A stretch of DNA of 64,000 nucleotides, from NCBI GenBank assembly GCA_025531455.1, contig JAMYHL010000024.1, forward strand, positions 372,001 to 436,000. The letters run 5' to 3'. Origin of the DNA: Apiotrichum sp. Y4204. Lineage: Eukaryota; Basidiomycota; Tremellomycetes; Trichosporonales; Trichosporonaceae. Position numbers and translations under genes: made by a program. Shown in pieces: positions 12,751 through 22,538 of the stretch. Under the pieces are notes generated by a model. The model saw nothing but the letters and a program-made list of their open reading frames with translations, had not been told where the DNA came from and did no database searches. Within the stretch, counting starts at the first letter, position 1. The number at the start of each line of letters is the position of its first letter.

Positions 12751-14964
12751 CTACAAAGCATACCGAAACCCGAGATTTTCCACGTCTGAGCGATCGCTAA
12801 AGTCCCCTTCGAGGGGATCATACTCCTTTCCCAGTTGGCGCATTTTGCGGTCTCGCCGTGCGTTCTCCCATACATAATAGCACCGCAGCGCGAATATGAG
12901 CGGCACACCCGCCGCAAAGCAGATCATCGAGCTCAGCATTCCCGTGCGATAGGGCGGGGACTCGGTCGAGATGAACAGCTGCGGACCGGCAATGTTCCCC
13001 GCTGCGTACGAGATGAATACCATGGCCGAGATCGTCACGCGTTTAGTGTACCCTGCGATATTTGCGCCAGGCGCCGAAAAGCACAGTCCCAATGACCCGA
13101 CGTAGGTGATCAGAATGTAGTACCCGAACACTGGCGTTAGCGGTCTCGCGGACCCAAGACTCGGACTCACACAGCGCGCCGTTCTTCCGCGTCGTGTACT
13201 GGATTATCACGCCGACAAGCGACGGCAGGAGCTGCCGTCAGCAAAAGGCCTCGACCTTGTGCAACTCACATAGGCCATCATGCAATAGCACCGCATCCCG
13301 GGCCACCTGCGCGCAATGTACCCCGCGCTGAGGGCGCTCGCGACCTGCACCGCGGCCTGCGGGAGGCCGAGGAGGATCGTCTCGAAGGCAGTGTACCCGT
13401 AGCTCTGAAGCTGAGTGTGAGTGCAGTTCCTTTTTCCCCTCCTGCTCACAATAAGATGAAGATAGTTTGCGATCCCCCCGTTCGGAATAGTAATACACAT
13501 GACGATCCAGAAGTACGCCCACCCCTGCGGGTCGATCCACGGGCACACGGCTTCCTTGAACTGGCTCCATTTCCAAGTCCGGTTGTGGAGACTGGCCTTG
13601 TTGCCGCGCACGCGCTCGAGCGCGACCGCGCGCTCGCGGTGCGAGAAGCGGGGATGGACTTCTGGGCTTTCCGGACAGAAAATCAAAAACACGCAACCAA
13701 ACACAATCGTCATTGCGCCGTTGAGGATAAAGATCCACGTCCAGCTCGGCATGGTCCCGACGCGCAGCCGGCCCATGCCGTACGATACCAGCCCGCCGAG
13801 AATGTTGCCTACGCCGTTACAGCAGTACCACAGCCCAACGCGGAGTGGCTGTTCCTCGCGCTTGTAGAACCGCGAGACGAGGAGGACAAACCCCGGCGTG
13901 ATCAGCGCTTCCGAGGCGCCGAGCAGCGTGCGCAGCGTGGCCATGCCTGCAAAATTCCGCGGCGCAGCCATGCACATTACCAGCACGCCCCAGGAGAGGA
14001 TCATTGTGCCCATTGTCTTGGAGATTGGGAGGCGCTGCAGGACCCATCTGCGTGTGAGCATGCGGCTGCGAAGGGACCAAGAATGTGGTAGGGCCGGGGT
14101 AAGCGCGGTGCGCAATCATGACGCTCATCAGACGGGGTCCGCATCTGCGCCGAGGAGCCCAATCGCGAGCGCGATAATGGCCCCCTTGAGCTGCGTTCGC
14201 TTGTGTCCTCGTCTGTATATCTCCCACATGGCCCACTTTCCAACTTCAGCATCTCGGCCCGTCAGAGCCATCACAAGGCCGGAGCTCACGTGCTAGCACG
14301 CACAGACTTCTCTCTGACCTCTCCGGCCCCTCCTCATATAGCTCATACCAGGGACTCTGAGCTCTGGGCCACTTCGACTTGCACGTTCACGTCCACCAAC
14401 ACCGCTTCCCGACATGACTCACGATCCGGGAAACTCAAACGCGAGGTATCCGATGAAGTACACGCTCCCGAGCCACGAGTACTGGCGTGGCGTGAGGCGC
14501 AGGTCCTGGCGAAACGTGAAGACTGCGGCGTAGCTGCATAAGAGTTAGAAAAGCAAAGGATTTGTCAAAGAGCTCTGCGACACACCTCATAGCGCTGCGG
14601 TCAATGTATTGCAGCGTGTACGCCGCCATCGTAAGCGGCATCAAGAGCTGTTGTCAGAGAGAACCACCAGAGAAAACCATACGAGATCGAGTTTGCGGCG
14701 CACGGCACGCTCCTCGGCATCAGAGTACTCGATGGGGGGCGCGATAATGTCATCGTACTCAAGCGACAGCTTTGGAATGGACGTGTCGGGAGTGACCGCC
14801 TTGGTCTTGTCGCTCACGCCATCCCCCTCGAGGAGGGGCACCGCGCGGCCGTCCATCCCGCGATCGGAGCAGAGTTCGAGGTCGAGGCCGAGGCCGAGGC
14901 CGAGGTCGAGGTCGCGGTCGCGGTCGCGGGTGTGCTCGTCGTCGCCGCGGTGCCGGCGCAGCAT
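12751..14964 (-). CDS. MFS transporter, allantoate-permease (Dal5)-like
   Basis: Plasma-membrane anion:cation symporter of the Dal5/ACS group, with about 12 predicted membrane helices. Exons (minus): 14964-14683, 14647-14586, 14533-14423, 14047-13450, 13410-13270, a short exon near 13220-13170, and a last exon to 12751. Diagnostic stretches are LQYIDRSAM (TM1), RLTPRQYSWLGSVYFIGYL, a GASEALITPGFVLLVSRFYK segment, WTWIFILNGAMT and the C-terminal half YYILITYVGSLGLCFSAPGA. The cytosolic N-terminus (about 90 residues) starts with an unusual Asp-Arg/Asp-Leu/Gly-Leu alternating tract coded by a hexanucleotide repeat. One intron is long (375 bp). It is divergent from the esterase gene at 15706. The substrate cannot be told from sequence; members move allantoate, ureidosuccinate, carboxylic acids or vitamins. 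Confidence 0.87.
14878..14930 (-). repeat. Hexanucleotide coding repeat in the MFS N-terminus
   Basis: GAGGCC/GAGGTC/GCGGTC-type units repeat along about 50 bp. On the minus strand they read as alternating Asp-Arg, Asp-Leu and Gly-Leu codons. Confidence 0.75.
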
Positions 14965-15705
14965 GGTGGGTAGTTAGAAGCGCATGTCAAGTCGGCGAGA
15001 TGGATACAGTAGTGTCGGGGGTTCAGCAGCTTTGGTGTGGGACCAACTTTCTAGTGGCGGCCAATAGTCTCACCATTGATGGATCTCGATCTGGCTATTG
15101 TATGACTGCGCTTGGCATATCAAGTGACCTGGATCCTGAAAGAGTTGGGGCACGGGAAAAGACTTGTGCGCGCGTGGATATCGCGCTGGTCCCACGTACC
15201 AACTGCCATGCGTACTGCATGCATTGCCTACGTGCACCTCATGTGTCCATGTCAAACGTCGGAAGGTCCCAGGTCCTGCCGAGACACTTGCCGAGTGGCC
15301 GTGAGCGGCGCCCTCCGTCGCGCACTTTTGGCGTCAAACAAGGTTTTGCATTGCCCTACTTTGGTCCTCGGTCTCTTCTTTTTTGCCCCTGCATTGCTGC
15401 CCATTCCGATTCGGGCCTCGGGACGGCCCACGGAGGCTGCCGGGCTCGGCACATGACCCTACTGATCCATTATTTTGAACTGAACCCCTTCCAGGCTTCC
15501 GCCCTTCTGGCGCTTGGCGCTTGCCTGGCATGGTCTGACGCCAGCTTCGGTGTCTTTGGATCATCGGGAATTGACCGAGCAGAATTGTGCTCGTGGAGGG
15601 GGTTACCGGTGTGGGCTTGTAGGAGCGAAGACTAAAAGCGAGACGATACGAGACACTTGTTGTTGGCCGCTAGTTCTCTCCTTTGCACCACCTCTGTCTC
15701 TCGCG
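14965..15705. other. Divergent promoter region, MFS gene and esterase gene
   Basis: It separates the start codons of two divergent genes (741 bp). A 211-codon open frame on + has no motif and Cys/Trp-scattered composition, so it is not treated as a gene. Shared regulation of the two flanking genes is possible but not shown. Confidence 0.45.
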
Positions 15706-17731
15706 ATGCCGGGCCAATCCCTCCCAACCGACATCCCCCGCAGTCTGATGACGGGCGAGCAGCTCGTCGCGTCGCCGCGCGTCGTGGCCGACACGGCGTT
15801 CGGGCCCGTCGTCGGCGGACGTGTGCAGAACGGGTGCCAGGTGTTTCTGAGTGCGTGGAAGGGCAGAAGAGTGGGAGAAGGCTGACGACAGATGTCCCGT
15901 ATGGGCTACCAGTTGAGCGGTTTGCGGATCCGGGGCCACTGCCCGAGGGATATCGGTATACCGGCGAGTTTAGGACGGATGGGATGTATGCTGCCCAGCC
16001 GAGGCGGAGCTACACCCAGCAGAGTGAGTGGAGTTCTTGGCACCTCGAGGCCTTGTTGGTCTTGTTCGTGTGCGCGTGCGGCAACCCTTGTGTAGAGCCG
16101 GTCGTGTACTCGTGCCCACTGGTCTGGCAATTGGGTTCATCGACTGTGGAGCATCAGGGATAGGGATCACAGTGGCCGGTGGCAGCTGGCGGGTGGCAGG
16201 TGGCGCAGTTGAAGGTTCTGCCCAATGCTTCGTACTTCCTTCCCACCGATTTCTACTCTTCTGACACCAGTTCCCATCCGCGACCGCCTCGGGCTTGGGA
16301 AACCGACAGAAAACCCCTTCTTTGCGGACATCTACGTGCCCAGCGACTACGAGCTCGCCCCCGCAGAGCGAACCGCCACTCCCACGACATCAACCCCTCC
16401 CACGTCTGCCACCAGCCCAGCCAACCCCGCTCCGGCACAGCACCTCCGCCCCGTCCGCGTGTTCATCCACGGCGGCTTCCTCCAGTTCGGGAGCACGAGC
16501 GGCGACTCGTACAACCAGCAGTTCTTCGCCGCAGAGCACTTTGGCGAGGTCCGCGTCCTCCTCGGTCACCGGTAGGAATAATATTTCGTAGTGCTCAGCT
16601 GACCGCCAGTGTCTCAGTTTTTGGTTTCCTCGCCGCCGAAGAACCGTTGGTAAGCGGAAACTTTGGGTTCAAGGACTGCTGGCTCGGCTTGCAGTGGGTG
16701 CGGGAGAACATCTCGAGCTTTGGTGGTAAGTCCAGAATTAAGTTTCGCCGCTCACGCCAGGCGACCCGGATCAAATCCACCTCTCGGGGCTGAGTGGCGG
16801 CGCGCACGTCGTCCACCAGCTGCTACACTATGCCGCGAGGCGGGCGCCCGAGCGCGCGCCCTTTGTTACTGCGTTGCTGCAGTCCAACGCGATCCTCGCC
16901 CCGCCTCTTACCCGCGCGGAGCGCGCCGACCAGTTCGCGGCGTTGTGTACCGAAGTAGGCATCGACCCCGCCTCGCCCTCTGCGCTGGACGAGCTGCGCG
17001 ACACGGAGTCGCATCCCACTGAGGAAATCATCGCCGCGGTAGAGCGCATGGGACCCTTGTGCACGTTCCGCGGCGTCGCGTCCGAGGACGGGTGGGTCGC
17101 CGCGGACCAGATGGAGTACCAGTGCACGCGGATGGGTGCGGACCTCGTCCTCGCGGGCGTGAAATGCGTGATTGCCGGCGACGTGCGTGACGAGGACCAC
17201 TTTTACGCCGGATGCCACGACGTTCCCACCGCAGCGGACCTCGCGCCAAACGTCGCGCGGTACTACCCCGATTCATTAGCCACGGCTTTGCTGAATGCGT
17301 ACCCTCCCCTCTCACCATCAGCGCCTAGGGAGGAGTGTCAAGCCCGCCTCGGCCGCGTCCTCGCCGACGGACAGGTCCACCTCCCGATTCGCCTCTTGTG
17401 TGCGGACCTCGCCCCCCTTCCGACTGTGCGGTACACTATTGACCTTGTCGCCGCCGCGCTGGGTACGGCCGGGAAGGCGACGCACGGCAGCGACCTCGCG
17501 ATCCAGCATGTACGCTTCTCCGTGCTCTCCGAGGAGGAGGCGCACGCCGCGCTCCAGTGGCACAAGGAGATGCGCGCCGCCATCGAGCCGGCACTCACCC
17601 CCGGTGGAGGGTTTATCCAGCGGCCGCCGGGGCAGGTGCTCGCGCTCCAGGTCAGCGGGAAGACGGAGTGGATTGATGACGCGAGGTGGCCTGCGCTCCG
17701 GGCTGCCGAGGCCGCAGTGCGCGAGACGTAG
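15706..17731 (+). CDS. Carboxylesterase/lipase-like alpha/beta hydrolase
   Basis: Type-B carboxylesterase family, hydrolysing esters; the substrate is unknown. Exons: 15706-15850, 15892-16023, 16271-16571, 16610-16725 and 16761-17731, about 554 residues. Family landmarks run in order: FLNVPYGLPVERFADP (the FLGIPYA-type block), ENPFFADIYVP (the EDCLFLNVY-type block), the oxyanion loop VFIHGG, VFGFLAAEE with GNFGFKDCWLGLQWVREN, and the nucleophile elbow LSGLSGGAH with Ser at about 243. The elbow is GLSGG rather than the usual GESAG. No signal peptide is visible, so it is probably intracellular. The second intron (247 bp) is longer than its neighbours and could hide a small exon. It is divergent from the MFS permease. 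Confidence 0.82.
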
Positions 17732-18430
17732 AAGCAGATATATAACGAACATTCATAAGCGGGCAGAAGAAGTCAACGACATGCATGACATGATATGAAT
17801 AGAGATGGGAACAATGTGTGCTGTCTTCTGAGGAGATGCCGCCCTGCTGGTGTCGGTCAGATACTGGTTACATGCTCCCTGTCTGCCGGTCAGAACTTGT
17901 CGGCTCCAGTACTGCACAATTGGTCTCAACACATCGATATTGCGGCTCATCCAGCAAGGACAGCACGAAGACTCGCGCCCCGCTGGGACAACCATTTCAC
18001 CAAGGTTGCCCAAACTCTTCCCTCTGAGAGGCGGTACACAGCACCGCCGCACGCCCAACGCCCTCCCGCTCCAATCCTCATCCTCCCATTCGTGTTCTCA
18101 CCGCTGAGGGTTCTGTAGGCAGTACGGAGTGTACAATTGCTCTGGACGATCTGGACTGGTCCAGGTCTGCATACACTGCACGGTGTGGAGAGCAGTGTCG
18201 ATTTCACCGCTGTGCGTTGTGCGGATGACGAAAACACAAATGCAAAAGCCAGCTTGAGCCAGATGCCGTGGGTGCCACGTTTCCTCCACCGCTGGCTATA
18301 GCTGGCTACTGCCGCAACGCCACGCCCTCACGACTGACTACTCACTCACTCGCGATCACCCGACCTCTTCTCGAAACGCGTCGTCAACGCTTCACTTTCT
18401 ACTTTTCTTCACCACTACCCATTTTCCACC
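17732..18430. other. Intergenic, SEC62 promoter side
   Basis: No gene is seen. The last 70 bp before the SEC62 start are pyrimidine-rich, as in other leaders in this window. Confidence 0.5.
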
Positions 18431-19718
18431 ATGGCACCCCCCGCCGACGCCACGTCCGTGCTGGATGCCCAGTGAGTGCAACACAGAGATAAGAGCTGAC
18501 AGGCAGGAAAGCTGTGCGTACAAGCGACCAACTACCGAGTACATACTGATTTCCAGGCGCCCGCAGAGCTCAAGGCCGTCGCCGAGTTCCTGCGCGGCAA
18601 GAACGGCCCCAAGGTCCGCCGCGGCGTGCTCAACGGAAAGCGCGTCGACTACTTTAAGGGTGGGCACAGCGCTTGGTGGTAAAACGTGAGCTTGGCTGAC
18701 GCTCTGCAGGCAAGACGGCGGTGCGCGTCCTCCTTGGCCCGCAGTACCAGAAGCTCAAGAAGGTGCCGCCCGTCAAGGACGAGGCCGAGGCCGCGGCCCT
18801 CATGGCGCGTATGCTCCCCAGGTGAGCGGGATGGTCATTTGCGCGTGGACAATGTGCTGACGCTCTACTTTTCTTGTATCGCCTCGTGTGTGTGTCTCGC
18901 GCATCATTATGTCGTACAATATCCCGCTTCATCCATTTCTCTCCCAGCGCTTTCTTCCTCCGCGTCGACCGCCCCGCAAACCAGAACACGAAGAGCGGCA
19001 TGCCCAAGCAGCTGACCCTCGCGCCACAGCAGAGCTTTGACCCAGCAGTGCACTATGCGTGGTTCTACGACGGCTCGCCCCTCTGGACCATCATCGGCGG
19101 CATTGCCATGGTCGCCGTCATGCTTGCTGGTGTCATGTTCCCCCTCTGGCCCGTCAAGCTCCGTATTGGCGTGTGGTACCTCTCCGTCGGCGCCCTCGGC
19201 TTTGTCGGCGCGTTCATCGTCCTCGCTATCGTCCGCCTCATCTTCTGGTGCTTCACCAAGATCTTCATGGCAAAAGCCATCTGGATGTTCCCCAACCTCT
19301 TTGAGGACGTTGGATTCGTGAGTGGCATTAAGGGCTTTATCTGTTTTTAGCCCCTCGCTTGCCGATCACGATCGCCGCTGACACCCAGGTCGACTCGTTC
19401 ATCCCCCTCTGGGCGTGGGACGAGCCCAAGAAGAAGAAGATGCGCAAGGTTGGCGAGAAGCGCCGCAAGGACAAGGGCGACAAGGGCGAAAAGGCCTCAG
19501 CCTCGGGCCCTGCCGCTGCTGCCGCGCTCTCCTCTTCTGCCCCCGGCTCGGGCCCCACTCCCGCCCAGGCCGCCGCGGAGGCTGCTGCTGCCCCCGCGCC
19601 CGCTGCCGCCGGCGACGAGTCCGCCGCGTCCCCCGTGACCGCCACCTCGTCCGCGCTTCCCGTCCCGACCGAGCTCCGCAGCAGGCAGGCCACCGTCGAG
19701 GAGGTCGAGGACGAGTAG
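18431..19718 (+). CDS. SEC62: Translocation protein Sec62
   Basis: ER-membrane subunit of the Sec62/63 complex that works with the Sec61 channel in post-translational import. Exons: 18431-18471, a proposed 7-nt micro-exon 18507-18513, 18557-18659, 18710-18821, 18948-19317 and 19389-19718, about 320 residues. The cytosolic N-terminal domain shows VAEFLRGKNGPKVRRGVLNG, KRVDYFKGKTAVRVLL and a PAVHYAWFYDGSP segment. Two membrane helices lie near 134-154 (WTIIGGIAMVAVMLAGVMF) and 164-185. VDSFIPLWAWDEPKKKK then leads into a basic and Ala/Pro-rich tail, as in fungal Sec62. It is convergent with RPC34, with 183 bp between the stops. The family call is secure; the exon 1 to exon 3 join is the uncertain part. 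Confidence 0.93.
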
Positions 19719-19901
19719 ATTGCATGTAACCGATGCATTGATATGAGCATGAGAAGAGTCTCCAAGTGGTCTGCGGGATGCTGTTGTTGTGTAGCTCTTG
19801 ATCCGCCCCGTCCTCTGTCTGTGCTTCTGGTCGCTGGCCACTGGTTTGCGTAATATACAGATGATGCAGAATAAATGCAGTCTAACCAAGGTAGTCCCCC
19901 C

Positions 19902-21938
19902 TTACCACGTCGAGTCCTCCTTCTCGTCGTGCTCGAGCTCATCGTGCTCAAACTCCACCTCCATGTCGCCATTCGCCTCCCCGGCCTCCTCAAACACCTC
20001 GCCAGCCGCCTCGGCCGCCGCCCGTCGGCGCTCCTTTTCCTCCTCGGCGGCCTTTTTGGCCTTTTCAGCCTTGACATCCGCCGTCCACCCGCCGTTCGTC
20101 CCCGCCAGCCAGTCGGTAATGTACTGGCACCCAGAGGGATTCACCGGCCCGTCCGGCTCGCAAAAGTTGAACTGCGGGCAGCTGCCACACGAAACTTGGT
20201 TCTGGCCCAGGGGGATGACGAGCCGCCGTGTCGCGCGATACACCACCGCCTGGTCCGAGAGGTCGATGAGCGTCTGTCGCCCGTCGGCAGCGAAAAACGG
20301 GTTCGAGCTGATCCCCATCGTCCCGGCCGGCCGGTACTCGCCGTTGCCTTCCGCCAGGTCGTCGGACATGACGGAGGAGACGTCCGAGTCCGAGTCGGAA
20401 TCAGAGTCCGAGGACGAGTCGGAGGAGGATGAAGAGGAAGACGTGTCGGAATCAGAGCCAGAGTCCGAGTCAGAGTCAGAGTCCGCGGCGCGGCGCTTGC
20501 GTTTGGACTTTGACTTTTTGACGTCGTCGATTGCGCGCAGCTCGTCGTCTGAAGCATCGTCGTCGCTGTCAATCACGCGCTGGATGTCAGCTCGCGAATA
20601 GTTCAGAGCTCACCTTCTTCCGCTTCTCCTTTTCCTTGCGCTTGCGCTCCTTGTCCTTTTCTTTCCGCTTGCGTTCCTTCTCGCGCTCCTTCTCTTTGCG
20701 CTTGCGCTCCTTGTCCTTCTCCTTGCGCTTCCGCTCGCGCTCCTTTTCCCGTTCCCGGCGCCGCTGCTCCCGCTTCCGCTCCTTGATCTTCGCCTTGGCC
20801 TTCTCCTTGTCCTTGCGTTCCCGCCGCTCGCGCTCTTTCGGGTCCAGGTCGTCGTACGCGCTCTTGTGCCGCTTCGTCACCGGCTCGTCGTCTTCGGACT
20901 CGGACTCGAATGCAGGCTCGACAGACACGCCGCCGAGCGGCTTGATCGCCTCGATCAGGCCGTCCAGCTCCAGCGCGCGGCAGATCTCCATCACGTTCTT
21001 CACGGTCAGCTTTGCCGTTGTGACCCTGTTCTTCATGATGTGCGATAGCAGCTCCTGTGGTGTCGGCAGTGCTGGCGTCTTCGACACGGGGTTGATCGGG
21101 TTCGGGCACAGTGCGGAGATGGCGTCCTTGTTCTTCGGAACTGGGAAGGTCTGCGGTTAGGTTACGACCCAGTCAAAAACCTACCTTGTGCTGGACGTAT
21201 TTGAACACCACCATGCGCAGCGAGTCGACAAACACAGAATCGTACTCCTTGCTCTCGTCGAACCAGATGCCACCCGCAATGTCCTCAGGCGGTTTCAAGT
21301 GTGCGAGGATGTACAGCGGCATCGTGGGAGCCTGGGATTAGTATGTGATTTCTCATACACACCTCATCGCACTCACATTGACGCTCTTGAACGTCTTGAT
21401 GAGCTGGCTCTTCTCGAGCGCCTCTAGTGCCTTGAACACCAGCGGACGCGTCAACAGCTCCGTGCTGACTTGGTTGGCAATGGCAGGACGCGAGATACCT
21501 GCAAGTCAGCTCCGCAAGGTGTCACAGCTACACACCCTTGTTGCCCGCCTTGTCGATGATACTGAGCACATACTGTTGCTCCTCGGTTAGAGTGTTTTGC
21601 CTGCTGTGAGCTAACGACATCGGGCAAAGAATAGCTCACCTCTTAGCATCCTCCACTGCAACAGCATGAAAAACGAGAACTTCGTCCTTGCCCTTTGCGG
21701 CAGTGAACAGTTTCTGGCATCAGCTCTATTCCTGCAACGAGGTACGCACCAAACGGAGAATATTGTTGATAGAGCTGTTCATCTCCTTTTTCGAGAGCCC
21801 CGGAATCGCAGCCTCAATCTGCGCCAAGGTCATGGCCTACTCTGTCAGCACAACTCGATATCCGGAACTCACCTTCCTCTTGGAGGCCATGACCTTGTTG
21901 TACACCTTCTGCTCGGTGCTGGAGAGCGTCGCGGACAT
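19902..21938 (-). CDS. RPC34: RNA polymerase III subunit RPC34/RPC6 with charged insertion
   Basis: Winged-helix subunit of the Pol III RPC82-RPC34-RPC31 initiation subcomplex in the nucleus. It starts MSATLSSTEQKVYNKVMASK and runs through about eight short-intron exons. Winged-helix segments include TEEQQYVLSIIDKAGNKG, FKALEALEKSQLIKTFKSV, PLYILAHLKPPEDIAGGIWF and a third WH region (PTPQELLSHIMKNRVTTAKL). The C-terminal Fe-S-type Cys block CGSCPQFNFCEPDGPVNP...C matches the family. Total length is about 590 residues versus 317 in Saccharomyces. The excess is about 190 residues inserted in the wing of the third WH: first a Lys/Glu/Arg-only tract of about 85 residues, then an Asp/Ser tract. 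An acidic tail follows the Cys block. It is head to head with TOR1, with 600 bp between start codons. Confidence 0.9.
20638..20770 (-). repeat. RPC34: 60-bp tandem repeat coding the Lys/Glu/Arg tract of RPC34
   Basis: The string CTTGCGCTCCTTGTCCTT occurs at 20641 and again exactly 60 bp later at 20701. The sequence between and after is similarly repetitive and codes for KERKRKEK-type units. Confidence 0.75.
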
Positions 21939-22538
21939 GGCGGCGGTGTGGCGGCGTGCGGCGTGCGGCGATGCGGCGGTGCCTCCCGGCGGTATAGTGG
22001 GGCCAAACTCCAGCGGCGCGGAGGAGAATGGGATAGAGGCCAGAGTGGCGCGCTAGATGTATGTGGTGGTGAGCAGAGGTGACGGGAAGTCGAGCTCGCT
22101 ATGAGCGATGGGATGGACAGAGCAGAGCGAGGTGAGATATTTTGAGTAGCGAGATCTGAAATCCTCAGCCTCACAGTGGCGGACTATAGGGTGCGGAATT
22201 ATCTTATGACGTGTATATTTCCCTCCTCCACTGTACGGTGACACGCTTATCAGGACACCGACAATGACGCTTGTGGTCGCGAGCCGACCGAGCGAGGGCT
22301 GTCTCTGGATGCTTGGGATGCAGGAGCGGAATGGCCGGAATCGTGACCTCGAATCCACACTTTCCCGTACTTGTCCATCAACACCACTCCCTCATCGCAT
22401 CCACTCGCTCCCCGACGCACGCTCGGCGCCGCCTCACACCGCCGACACCCGCCCCAGACCCACCCGTTCCCCCGCCGCCCGCCGCCCGCTAGACGCCCGC
22501 CGCGCGAGACACCGGGGCCGACGGCCCATGTCCCCGCG
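21939..22538. promoter_or_regulatory. Bidirectional promoter region, RPC34 and TOR1
   Basis: 600 bp separate the divergent start codons of RPC34 (-) and TOR1 (+). No TATA box is obvious. The TOR1 side is rich in CCGCC and pyrimidines. Confidence 0.55.

Noticed and set aside
15000..15635. 211-codon + frame upstream of the esterase
   Set aside because: No domain, signal or splice logic; composition like a chance frame in promoter DNA between two divergent genes.
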